From Thereva unica (Eukaryota; Arthropoda; Insecta; Diptera; Therevidae): a DNA stretch of 64,000 bases. The position numbers and the translations under genes are program-made. Positions 32,774 through 43,539 of the stretch are shown here, in pieces. Under the pieces are notes generated by a model. That model saw only the letters and a list, made by a program, of their open reading frames with translations. It was not told the origin of the DNA and searched no databases. The stretch spans positions 20,349,676 to 20,413,675 of the forward strand of contig OX465286.1 in the NCBI GenBank assembly GCA_949987705.1. The letters are read 5' to 3'. The first letter of the stretch is position 1. Each line of letters opens with the position of its first letter.

Positions 32774-34178
32774 AAGGACAATGGGCGGATTGGTACAACC
32801 CCTCAATAGCAATGATATATACATCGTTAGATAGGTATTTTAAAGTAGAACAATATTGACTATGGCGGCGTTTTTCTATTCGTTGTCCGTTTGGAGTTAT
32901 GGCTACAAATGTGAAAATGTTTTTTTTTTATGCTTTTATTTAATGTTTTTTTTTTACCGATACGTATTTATATTAGACCGAGGCTTCAGGGATAGTTTAG
33001 ATGACATAGAGGCACATGGCTATGAATATTATGTACCTCCAACCAAAGCTCGTCAGGAGACACAATTCAGTACCGAGCAAGCCAACGACGCACGAGCGGT
33101 TACGATGTGCCGATGGGTGGTGGAAGTGGTGAATGGCAGGTTTAAGCGTTATTTTAAACTTTTGCGCCATAGATATTTTAATAGAGCGCTGCCAAATATG
33201 TTCAATGATTTTAAAATCGCTGCTGCCATTTTAAACCACTTCCACGTACCTATTACAGATAATGCACTCGCAGAAGAGTTTTTAACTCAAATAAGAGCTA
33301 AAGTAGATTCGCCGAATCTTTTATATAATAATGTTGAAAGGAAGCGACTCATTTCCCGAAGGGCTGACTTTCAACGTTTGGCAGCTAATGAGCTAGAATC
33401 CTTTCCAATATTGTCAGAGGAACAAATAATTGTCTTTGCGTTGGGTACTTATCAATTAAAACTGGCAAGGTCTTACTGCGCTGAACACATTACAAACGGC
33501 TTGTACTTAATAGAAGTTTATAGAGAAAACGATTTAGATGACTTGCCTGATTATGGGATGGATGAGGATGTGTGGCTGTTACGTGGACGTATCCAATCAA
33601 GACACGTGCGTTCAAGAATATACTATTGTTATATTTTAGTAAATAATAATGAAAATGAAAATAATCCCATAGTACAGCATTATTGTACATGTTTAACCGG
33701 ACGACGTACCATGGGCACTTGTGCGCATACTTTATCAATAATATGGTATTTAGGACACGAAAGACACACGGGATTTACTGTACCTGCAGCCTTCTTAAAT
33801 GACGTAATCGTGGATGAAACATAAAACATAAATACTCATAAGAGAATTATGTACGTACCTACGTACCTATTATGTATGGACCTAGTAATAATAAGCAATT
33901 GCAGATTTTGTTGACAATATATGACGTGGCACGATTGTTCTGTGTTTACTTTATACCTTCTACGTTCAATAACCAATATTTTTTTGAAAATAAAAAATAT
34001 AATATATGCAAGCAAAATCGATGGACAAAGCGGCCTATAACTCCGAATGGACAACGAATAGAAAAACGCCGCCATTGTCAATATTGTTCTACTAAGAAAT
34101 ACCTATCCAATGATGTTTAAATTATTGCTATTGGAGGGTTGTACCAGGTCCCGTGCTTTTTTGCCCATTGTCCTTTGC
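32774..34178. mobile_element. Long-TIR PIF/ISL2EU-like DNA transposon
   Basis: Inverted ends of over 100 bp share AAAGGACAATGGGC at the outer edges, TGGTACAACC, GATAGGTATTT and GTAGAACAATATTGAC. The inner part includes ATGGCGGCGTTTTTCTATTC and GTTGTCC. An 11-bp indel separates the outer words in the two arms. The target duplication is not clear. The element encodes the C-terminal part of a DDE-SWIM transposase in plus orientation and appears internally deleted. Confidence 0.8.
32856..33824 (+). pseudogene. DDE transposase C-terminal half with SWIM finger
   Basis: An uninterrupted 322-codon frame. Its first 35 or so codons translate the inverted repeat and a T-rich junction and are not original protein. 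Transposase begins near VFILDRGFRDSLDDIEAHGY, whose Asp fits the second acidic residue of DDE_Tnp_4-type nucleases. RWVVEVVNGRFKRYFKLLRH supplies the final Glu. After a 130-residue linker comes CTCLTGRRTMGTCAH (33684-33728), a CxCx9CxH SWIM zinc finger, followed by SIIWYLGHERHTGF and the stop. The N-terminal DNA-binding domain and first catalytic Asp are missing, so it cannot be catalytically complete. Known role would be cut-and-paste transposition; the SWIM finger probably binds nucleic acid. The frame is well preserved, suggesting a young element. Confidence 0.75.
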
Positions 34179-34588
34179 TCTCATTACTTTCCTGTTGTTT
34201 TTATTTTTAAATTACGTCTTTCCGACCCCCGAAAGTATGCAGCATTCCGAAAAGGGAAATTGAAAAATTTCCCAAAACCTCGATAGAGACCCCGATAAAA
34301 CCTGGGTCTTCAGATTTGTATGGGGAAAAATTATATAGTTCATTAAAAAAACACGGCTGAAAACATAAAAAAAAATTATAAAATAATTTAAAAAAATCAT
34401 CGCTAAGTTTTTCAATATTTTCAAATTTTTAACAACTTTTGCTTTAATAGAAAAATAATAATGATGATAATAATAATAATAACAATAATAATAATAATAA
34501 TAACAATAATAATAATAATAATAGTAAATATATTCAATGTATCGAAAAAATTACACTTAACATTTTTCTTCAAAACCATCCTTAAGGC
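34179..34588. repeat. AT-rich DNA with AAT microsatellite
   Basis: An AAT trinucleotide repeat with AAC and GATGAT interruptions lies at about 34456-34523. The rest has no recognisable feature. Confidence 0.75.
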
Positions 34589-34750
34589 TCAAACAGAACC
34601 AATCCGTTCCGTTCGCTCCGCACATTTTCCCTTTGTTCTTTATGACGTCCGCTTGATTTTGGCTACCGCTCCGTTCGTTTCATGGAAAGTTTATGGAAAT
34701 GTCAACTTTCCAACTTTTAAAAACGGACGGAACGGATTGGTTCTGTTTGA
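34589..34750. mobile_element. 162-bp MITE with TCAAACAGAACCAATCCG ends
   Basis: The left end TCAAACAGAACCAATCCGTT and the right end form an exact inverted repeat of about 24 bp (CCGT continues). The interior has CCGTTCG/ACGG units. The target duplication is not clear. It is non-coding. Confidence 0.75.
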
Positions 34751-35306
34751 AGTTTTAGGGTGGGTGCCAAGTTACGATTCCGAATTTGTTACTTTCACAC
34801 TTCAAGTGTGCAAAAATACAATTCACGCACTTCGTTTGACAATTGATATTATTTTTTGAAAACAACGTTCGACCGTGTAGCAGGATCAGCCTTAAATGTA
34901 TTACGCTATGCGGTGAGGGTAATCGTAGACTAAAAATTGGAAAAAGTTCTCCAATAATTGGAAATGGAATCAACCAATATTTTCGGGAGTTCAATATTCC
35001 AGAAGGGATTAAGGTTATATATCAACAGGAAGTTGTTATATTGAAGTAAAATGCAAGATCTTTGTGTCCATTTAGGAAAATTAATATTGAATTAGACAAA
35101 CTGCAACAAAATGAAAATCCAATAAACTTTCGAACGAATGTTTGGATAATATTTCTCTACAATTCAAAATATTTCCTTACATTTCCAAAGACACAAACCT
35201 CCGAAAATTGAATTGTAAAATCGAAACGCGTTTTACATAGATAATTTGAATGCCAAGATCAGGTCGCCTATGGGCAATACGTCGGTGCATACTGCTTGAA
35301 TGAGAC

Positions 35307-35842
35307 AGGAGACAGACTTGTGGTATAGCAATTGAGATCGGGATATTGCAATATTGCCATATTGCAATATAAAAATGTGAAGACACACTTGCATTAGTAT
35401 ACTGAGTTATTTGGTTGTCATTTATCTGTCAGATTTGCAAATCGAAAAAAATTATTGTGCTGCAGTTAAATTGAAGTTAAATATGAATAGAAATATTGTG
35501 AAATTATTATTAATTTATATTAAAAATAAAAGTGAAATAGAAAAGGATAAACAACTTAACTCCTTCAACTGACATAAAAATCTTTGATAGGTAGTGCTGC
35601 CAAAATTGAAGAATTAAAATTCTGTTCGAAATTATCATTTTGGGTTATGCCCAGACTATTCTTCGGTTTAAATCTAGGGTATACTGAGCTATACCACGAA
35701 GTTTTTCTCAATTGGAATATTGAGTTTCAATGTTGAGTATACTGAGTGTATACCGAGATTTTTTCTCAGTATATAGAGACACACCTGAAGTATATTGCAA
35801 TATTGCTCATATTGTAATTACTATACCACAAGTGTGTCTCTG
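35307..35842. mobile_element. 536-bp foldback element, TATTGCAATATTG motif
   Basis: The arms are GAGACAGACTTGTGGTATAG (35309-35328) and CTATACCACAAGTGTGTCTC (35821-35840), which differ at one position as inverted repeats. Each arm is followed inward by ATATTGCAATATTG-type palindromes and by GTATACTGAG words. It is non-coding. Confidence 0.75.
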
Positions 35843-36720
35843 GTATTATTAAATAGATAAATGGATCAAGAGTTATACAGGTGACAGCACGTAAGAGCTC
35901 GGTCCACCTTCAATATCTCAAAGATAGATTGGGCACACACCCACTTTAAGCTTCGGAATGAAAATTCTGGACATAATATTGCAACCAAAACTAAACTGTA
36001 AGTCAAATATCTAGAAAAGAATAAGAAAGCTTGCATAGACTTCTATGACAGTAGAAAGACCTTCGGCAAAAGCTGAAGTCTAAAGCCAACTATGATCGTT
36101 TGGATGAACACAGGTGTAGTAGAGACCATGTCATAAAACAACGCGGTTTCCATGCGCAGTGAGATTGTCAGATAGCAGCGTTACTCTGTTTTTTTAAACT
36201 CAAAAAGCCAGCTCATTCATATTCTCAATCACATTTCCACATGCGTGCTAATATACCTTGTTTTATGGCGTGGCACAGTAGCTCTGTTCCATAACTCGAA
36301 TGTGGGATAACACGGGAGCCAAGATTTACCCGAACTTGTCTAATTTGTGTTTCTGTACTTTCTCATGCAAGAAAAAGGGGGAAATTTTTACTTCCCCCTC
36401 ATGCAGAAATTGGTCGGAAGTTTTCGGTCCTGAGATTTCTTACAAGTTGTCAATTGACATTTCATTGTATGTAGTTATACGTTAAAAAAGCGGCATACAC
36501 ATACATAAACGACATTTATGTTAACTTCTTCTTGATTTGCAAGAAATTGCCCAAAAAGCGTTTCTTTACTTTCTGGACTTTTGACAAAATTATCCCCACC
36601 ATTCAAGTACGTTTTTGCCCAACAAGTTTTTGCAGGAAAAGTACTGGAACAGACCTAGTGGCTCAACCCCGGATTACATAAGCGTAGCCATAGTAGGTTT
36701 GCCTCAGGTAGTGTCAAGTA
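35843..36720. other. Unassigned DNA
   Basis: Mixed-composition sequence, probably old repeats. No reliable exon or transposon end is recognised. Confidence 0.35.
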
Positions 36721-36721
36721 A

Positions 36722-37145
36722 AACGTTTTCTGCTCAACTTTGCTCTAAAATTAATTTTTAGAGGTTAAATACGAATGTCAAAGTTAGAAGAAGAAATATG
36801 TATATACAAATAAAAACCATCGAATACGAACATCGAATTTTAATTTTTATAAATATTAATGTGTTTTTTTTTTAATATTTCCAAGAATTTTCCGAATAAA
36901 TCATTCATAAATCAACTTTCCGATTTTTTCTGCTTTCAATTTGACAATTGTCAAAAGAAAAAGAAGAAGAATTTGGCTGATCTGCCTACTCCTAAAATTT
37001 TGGTGCAGCAAAAATAGTGAGAATTATCAACCTAGAGCAGGCTCAAAAAACACAGAGCAAGGCAAATGAGGGCAGAAAATATCTGTAAAAAGTCTCAAAG
37101 AACGCAAATTGGCAAATTGCTGATTTTTTCTGCTCCAGGTCATCG
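36722..37145. repeat. GAGCAGAAAA repeat module, copy 2
   Basis: It begins TTTTCTGCTCAACTTTGCTC and ends with GATTTTTTCTGCTCC. Inverted GAGCAG/CAGAGCAAGG units lie near the right side. It is colinear with 29884-30050, so both are copies of one non-autonomous element. A weaker echo (AGAGCAGAGCAGAAAT) occurs near 9457. Confidence 0.6.
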
Positions 37146-37682
37146 ACAAGAGCGCTGGGCGAAAATTGTAAAAAAATTGGACTTCCATTTTTGTTAAACA
37201 TATTCAAATTTTTGTACAATTTGTATATTCATTTTGATTTTTGTTTAAATATTCACATTTCTATATAAAATGTACTTTGACTTTTTCTTCAAATGACATT
37301 TTAATTTAAAGAGTTATTAAGTTATTATATATAAATAACATAACATAAAAAAACAATTCATTCCAAATTTTTCTAATTTGATTATTTGTCAATTTAAACT
37401 TAACGCCCTCACTGTGCTTCGCATCGCACATGGTTGAACAGCAGCTAGCTACGGCAAAGCTACGGCTTTGCTCATTGTAATCCAGGGTCAATATTCCGAA
37501 AACCTGGTCAAATGTCCCAAAAGCAGTGATGGGCAATTACGTGTCGATTTGTGTTCTCTACGTTTTAGAGTAACCTACGTAGACAACAAGAAGACAACGT
37601 AGATAAGAGTAAACAATTTTGACATTTTAAAAATTGCTCATTATAGTGCAAGGTGAATTGGAAAAGCGGAAGTGAAATATAA

Positions 37683-38010
37683 AATGCCCGGTGGAACACC
37701 AAAAATCAAAGTTTCGAAGAACTAGGAGTAAATATGCAGTATGCAGTAAAAATTTAGCAAATACAGCTGCATGCAAATCGCAGGTAAAAATTGTCTATTC
37801 AAATTAACATTTTCATAACTATTTGTCAGTTTTTTAACTTTATTTCTTCTTTCCTTGCAGAAATATCTGCAAATTAAAAAAATATGGACGCGAGACAAAA
37901 ATGTTTATTATAGAAGACAGTGTCGATTATGGGTGAATGGTGTAACCAATTCAGTGATTTCAACACGTCAGATACAAGCAACTCAGCAGCCAATAAATAC
38001 TTTTTAATAA
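37683..38010 (+). pseudogene. Spliced-looking reading frame of unknown nature
   Basis: The plus strand has a donor CGCAGGTAAAA near 37782. About 75 bp further on is a strong acceptor, a T/C tract ending CCTTGCAG at 37860. Joining them gives one open frame: RSKYAVCSKNLANTAACKSQ, then KYLQIKKIWTRDKNVYYR and QCRLWVNGVTNSVISTRQ to a TAA near 38006. The nearest upstream ATG (37684) is in another frame and stops after 13 codons. I do not recognise the product; it may be a transposon-encoded exon or a chance structure. Confidence 0.25.
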
Positions 38011-38329
38011 ACTTCTTTCGTCTCCGTCTACATCTTACAAGGAATCTGGTAAGAAACAAATGGAAAGTGAACTTTATTATTAATCAACGGATGATAAAAT
38101 TAATCAACAAATACGAAAAGGTTGGTGTGGCTCGAATGGTGAAGAGGCAATGCTTAGAATCTTCCAGGAGAAACCGAGGCTGACAAACTGCCTGTTATTA
38201 AATGCATTAAATGTAAATGAAATGTAAATATGTACTTATTTACGAGTATAATAAAATACTTGAAACGTTTTTTCTTCCTGTAGATACTAAAAAGACACTT
38301 GACCAGGTTTTCGGGACTCTGAGCTATTG

Positions 38330-40094
38330 AATGTGAGCTGTACGTCCAATCCGCAAGCACGGCATGGTGGCCAACACTGAGCAGGAGCTATGTATAATGT
38401 CATACAGTTGCCAAGGGCCCAGAGGACGGCAAACAATGCCATTGGGCGAATGGCTAACAAAGACCTCGGAAGGTGGTGGCACCCGATTTGTCACTTCTAT
38501 CAAAATCCGAGAAGAGTCACTGCAGACTGCAGCTCCGTTAGCAAGTCCTAGTCCAACCTCCTTGCGATGCCCCTAAGGTACTGAGGAACATGGAATGTAA
38601 GAGCACTGCTTTCTGATGGACGGTTAGATGAAGTCCTGAACGAAATGAACCGATATAAAATCAAGATCACGGGACTTAGCGAGACCAGATTGATCGATGC
38701 AGGAGAACAGATCTGCCCAAACGGTGAGTCCCTATATTCTTACAGAAACGAAAGTGAAAGATGTAGGAGTGGCATTGGCGTATTACTCACCAACGAAGCC
38801 AGGTCCAACCAGATTTATTAGATGACCACCAGTTTCTAACAGGATTATTACCGTGCGCCTGCGTACTAAACTAAGAAGTACTACGCTAGTCCAATGCTAC
38901 GCCCCAACTGAAGAAGCAGACGATGACATCAAGGACGAGATTGATATGCGACTGAATGAGGATTTTCGCAATATTCCAAGAGATCATTGTTTTAATGGGT
39001 GGCTTACGCGCACAGATCGGTCCCAACTATGCCGGCGAACACACAATTTGAAATCAAGGCATAGACCTGCTCACTAACAACAACGGTGAGCTTTTCGTTG
39101 ACTTCTGTAGCTCCCGCCAAATCATGGTAGGTGGAACTTACTTTTGTCACAAAAAGATACTCAAGTAGACGTGGGCACCGTCCGATGGGGTATAACAATT
39201 ATTTGGGAGGATGTCAGGAGCTTTGGGAGAGCAGACACTGGAAGTGACCAACATTTAGTAGTAGCAACTATTCGCCTCAAAATCGCCAGAACCAGAAACG
39301 CTCAACGTGATGCCATAAACCGTAGGCGGTTTAACGTATAGACCTTCTGCGGGGCAGCGTTAAAATGTGAGAGTTTGCTAGGAGCCTGCAACAACTCTTA
39401 AAACAGCAAAGCGTTTTTGACGAAAATAATATTGAAGAGCTGTGGAGTATAACAAGGAGCACTGTAATAACATCAGCGGAAAAAAGCAACGGTTATGTCC
39501 AAAGAAACCAGCAACATCTCGGACACAACCTGACAAAAAAGTAGAACACAGGAGGGCAGATAACGAGAACTCTACAAGCAACCCGGGAAAACGTCATCAG
39601 CTTGTACGGGAATGCTCGCAAACTACACCGGGAGATTTGCAGAAAAAGCGGAAAACGCGGCAAATACAGGCAACAGTAAGGCACTGAACCAAATTACTAA
39701 GCAGCTCTCGAGACAGCACTTTACTAAAAAGCATGCCGTAAAGAGTGCGGATGGCAGACTGCTGTCCGGCGACGAGAAGCAGCTCCAAAGATGGAGAGAA
39801 AATTTCCTCACCGCCCTGAATGGCTCGCTTCCACAGGAATCTCAACAAAGCAGCAACAATGCACAACCAATAAGGATCACCACCATTGCACCACCGTCCA
39901 AGACAGAAATAGTAACCGCAATTAATGCAATGGATAATGGTTAAGATGGCAACCCGCCAGAATTGTTGAAAGCCGACTCAAGCAGATGCGGTACATCCAA
40001 TCCTGGAAATAGTATGGAACCCTTTACCTTTCCGGAGGATTGGGCGGAAGGTATCATGGTGAAAATGAAAAGAGGAACCTAACAATTTGTGACA
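38330..40094 (+). pseudogene. RTE-like element: endonuclease and start of RT
   Basis: Plus-strand pieces in order: WNVRALLSDGRLDEVLNEM and KIKITGLSETRLIDAGEQ (endonuclease start, 38593-38700), SGIGVLLTNEA, VQCYAPTEEADDDIKDE, then IGPNYAGREHTI-like and SFGRADTGSDQHLVVATI (SDH-type motif, about 39225-39280). The linker follows: YTGRFAEKAENAANTGNSK, LNQITKQLSRQHFTKKHA and LQRWRENFLTALNGS. The RT start is KTEIVTAINAMDNG, a stop, then FPEDWAEGIMVKMKRGT. Order and motifs fit RTE-like LINEs. Many stops and frameshifts are present. A 476-bp MITE interrupts the next motif (TWRGI), and the element resumes at 40576. Confidence 0.8.
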
Positions 40095-40099
40095 CCTGG

Positions 40100-40575
40100 A
40101 GCGCGTTCAAAAACCTTACTATGGTTAACCATGGTTAACTATGGTAAACTTTTGTCGTTCAAAAACTCCGTGGTTAACTACAACATAACCACGAGCATAA
40201 CTTTTTGGCGTTCAAAAACTCCCGTGGTTAACCATGGTGTAGTTAAATTTTAACCATGCTCGGGAGCATGGTTAGCGATAGTTAAGAAGAAGAAGAATAA
40301 AAACAATTTTTTGACATTTGTTTTAATGTTAATAATGAACAAATCAAAGTGGGATTTGTGCGATTATTTTAAATAAATAATTATTGGAAATAATTGAGGC
40401 AAATAGCCGACACTATTTTATGGAAAAAAAATTTAATTTTTCTTTACCACGTAGTTAACCCCGGTGCGTTCAAAAACCTCCATGGTTAAACATAAACTTT
40501 CGTGGTTAAGTGAAGTGATGCAGCATAACCACAGCTTACCTCGTGGTTTACTATAGTAAGGTTTTTGAACGCGCT
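40100..40575. mobile_element. 476-bp MITE inserted in the RTE-like element
   Basis: The inverted ends share AGCGCGTTCAAAAACCTTAC, continuing TAT. Inner repeats of GTTCAAAAACTCC and TGGTTAAC recur in alternating orientation. The 5-bp word CCTGG flanks both sides (40095-40099 and 40576-40580). Removing the element restores ICDTWRGICLLSI in the RTE frame, a strong check on the boundaries. Confidence 0.88.
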
Positions 40576-41247
40576 CCTGGAGAGGCATCTGTCTATTATC
40601 ATAGACAAATAAAAGGAAAGATGTTCCATTTCATACAAGGGAAGTGTGCACGATACTGTTAAGAGAGCTTTCCTATTTCCTCCACTTAGCTTCCTCCAGA
40701 CGATAAATGTCCCTGCTAATTCTTTGTTTTCGGAGGCACTGTCAAGAGCTTTGTAAGTTTCATCTGAAGTGAGTAAAAGTAGACGGAAAAAAATGATAGG
40801 GATTCAGGCGATTCAATTCATAGGAGTATGGCCTTGGACCAATTTGCGTTTGCGCTTTTACGGGTTTTCTTATTTATGAAATTTCGGCTGGTTAGAAAAT
40901 ATTTCATTCTTAGAATATTTTATTAAAATGATAATTCTAGGTCGAGATAAATTTAAGTAAGAAACGAGCTGTTAAATTTATTTTTTGATTTTTTTGTTTT
41001 TTATGATAAAAATCAATTATTTAATTTTCTACTTTTTGGTTTGTACTATTTTGCAAAAGTTAGTAAAACCATTATTTAAACTAACTTGCTGACAGAAGCG
41101 ATTTTGGCCTTCGACAATAAGCGATACATGGACTCCGTTAAGGAAGATTTAGTAAAGTTAGGCATTCGTAACTGGAAGGCATTAGATAGGAACCGAATGG
41201 CATGGAGAGAAATGCTGGCCGAAGCCAAGGCTTGTGTAATATTGTGA
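40576..41247 (+). pseudogene. RTE-like element: remaining fragments and C-terminus
   Basis: The frame resumes at GICLLSI after the MITE but degenerates quickly. After AT-rich filler, a C-terminal block at about 41085-41247 reads LTEAILAFDNKRYMDSVKED, LVKLGIRNWKALDRNRMAWR and EMLAEAKACVIL-stop. This resembles the conserved end of non-LTR ORF2 proteins (DVxxDLxxLxIRNWxxxAxDRxxWRxxVxEA). Most of the RT palm is missing between these blocks. Whether both belong to one insertion is not certain. Confidence 0.65.
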
Positions 41248-41249
41248 AG

Positions 41250-43470
41250 TAATTATACGCCCTCATTTATTTCTTGTTTTTGGAAAAGAACTGTTTCTAT
41301 ATGTAAGGAGAATTTTTCTGTATGTGAAGAGAATAAATATATAGTTTAATTTTACGTTTATCCACAAAATATAGCATTGTTTTTGTTTTTCAATTGTTTT
41401 TTGTATATATTTTTTTTTTCAATAAAAAAATTCCCATGCACTGGTTTGTAACTACATTATTTTGTATAAAATGTCTTACCTTCTTCTTTTTTAAATTTTA
41501 TTTTTATATTAATTTATTTTTATTATTAAATATCGAAGGAATATTTTTTTTGCTATTTTAATTTAAATAACTATAATTCTAAAGAAAAGAAAATCATTTT
41601 GCTTTTAGTGATATCTGTATAGTTGAATTATTTTTGTTTTTTTTTCTAATATTGAATAAACAAGTTTTTTTTTAAATTAAATCACAATAAAATTTCATAA
41701 CATGTACATTTAAAAATAAAAACAAAATGAAATTCATATATTTATATATGTATATACTATATTATAAGTATATATGTATATAAATATATAAATTGATTTT
41801 ATTTTTTAGTAAATAATAATAATAATAAACCTGAACTATTTAATAACCATTAACTCATTATTTAATATTAATAATATAATTATGCATTCAAAGAATAATA
41901 ATAATAATATAAATTTAAACCAGTGCAAACAACAGTTAAGCAATTATTATAATTTCAAAAGCAACAATATTAATAACCTCTATTGATAATAATAGTAATA
42001 ATAATAACATTAATAAGAATAATAATAATGCACAATATTGAATATCCTGTAGCAGCGTTTCATTTAATATGTGAAAATAATAATTTGTATTTGATAATAA
42101 TAAAAATAACAAAACAAATAACCTTCAAAATCAAGTAACAGGTAGTATATTAATTGTTTCTTCTTTAAAAAAATAAATAAATAAAACAAACAAATTGAAA
42201 AAAAAAACAGGCAGGCAAAATTAAGATCAATTATTTTTTAAACTTAAAATTTTATTATTTTTTTTTTAAAACATAATTTTTAAACAGAAGCCATGACAAC
42301 AACAGCAGTGCAACTTATCAACGTGATTCTCTATCGTTTGTCAGTTCATATATATTTTTATTATTTCATTTATTAATTTTTTTTTATCAAAAAACTCAAT
42401 TTCAAAACTTTTTTCTATTTGTTGTTTTCTTAATATATATATGATTTTTTGTAGTAATATAGTTGGTGTGTAAACTTTAATATTCTTTTTTCTTTGTTTT
42501 TTTTTTGTTGTAATTTTAATATTTAATTATTAATAGAAATGGAAAAATGTTGGAAAAGTAACAACAACAATTAACGGGCATATAGAATAAAAACGGATAG
42601 AAAAATAAACTAATATAGTTTAAAAGGCAAAATTAAAAACAAAATTAAAAATGAAAAAAAAAATAATTTAATTATTAGTAATTTGTAAGTAATTTTGGCA
42701 GTTAATAGTATAATACGTTATTGTTGTAATTTGTTAGTTAGTTAAAAAAACACCTATATAAACAATAATATACATATATATTTAAAAAAAAATAAAGCTA
42801 AAAAGATAACATTGAATTAAGCAAAATAATTATATTAATTATTTCATTAATTAACATAAACGTTACGATATTTGTTTTCTTTATTGTAAAGAATATATAA
42901 CAAAACAAACAAATAAAAGAAGCAAACAATATAAATATTTTTAGTTTTGTAAATAAAATTAAAAAAACTAGACTTAAAATAATTAAAATTAAAATTATAA
43001 TTTAATGATAATTAAAAGAAAGATCAAATAAAAAAAAAGAAATGCAAAAAAACAAACACCAAAAAACCAAAAAATACAGACACAACAAGAACCTTGTAAT
43101 CACAACTAACCAATTACAATAAGTATATATTTATAAATAATTAAAAATAAATTAAAAGTAAAAGAACACGCGCGCACACACATGTCAAAAAATGAAAAAC
43201 ATCAAAAAAGGATTCACAATAAAAGGATAAATTTAAATGGCAGTAGTAGTAGTAGTAATAGTAGTAGTATAGTAGAAATAGTTGTGAAGTAAGTATCAAA
43301 GTAATAGTAGTAGTAGTAATTGTTATAAAAAAGAAAAATTATAAATATCAAAAAATCAATAAAAAAAAGGAAAATGAAAAATTGTTTTGTTTTTGTTTGT
43401 AAAAATTAAAATTTTTACAAAGAGAAAAACAAAATAATAAAAAAAAGACTTGAAAGGAAAAACAGCTTAC
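41250..43470. repeat. AT desert next to the PMCA mini-exon
   Basis: Very AT-rich sequence, mostly A-rich on the plus strand, with AAT repeats near 41815 and 41895 and AGT repeats near 43240-43320. One less AT-rich island at 42290-42345 (plus ATG, 25 codons) has no recognisable product. Confidence 0.6.
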
Positions 43471-43539
43471 AGCTTGATCAGTGGAGCTCTTGCTGTAGGG
43501 TACCGGTATCAAACGCTCTTGCAATTCACCACCTATCAC
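43471..43539 (-). CDS. PMCA: 69-nt mini-exon, probably PMCA
   Basis: On the minus strand an acceptor (TTTTTCTATTGAAG) precedes 23 open codons: VIGGELQERLIPVPYSKS then STDQA. A good donor GCT-GTAAGC follows. The length is a multiple of 3 and both junctions are phase 0, so inclusion or skipping keeps the frame. Its base composition contrasts sharply with the AT desert around it. The next compatible phase-0 acceptor on this strand with clear homology is the PMCA terminal exon. If spliced to it, the peptide would fall just before IRVVNAF, within the calmodulin-binding region. I do not recognise the peptide from a known family; the gene assignment rests on strand, phase and context. Confidence 0.55.

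Larger units (their letters stand above)
10420..43470 (-). other. PMCA: Inferred 33-kb PMCA intron
   Basis: The minus-strand mini-exon at 43471-43539 ends at a GTAAGC donor in phase 0. The terminal exon has a TATAG acceptor in phase 0. If the two are joined, the intervening 33,051 bp is one intron. It holds the mobile elements listed between these coordinates and a candidate alternative exon at 23290-23472. The join is inferred from strand, phase and splice sites; no transcript is available to me. Confidence 0.55.

Noticed and set aside
33836..34081. Minus-strand 81-codon protein
   Set aside because: It is a translation of the right inverted repeat of the DDE-SWIM element and mirrors the left-end frame.
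42290..42400. Small plus ORF in the AT desert (MTTTAVQLINVILYRLSV)
   Set aside because: Too short, no known motif and no clear splice partner; noted only as a less AT-rich island.
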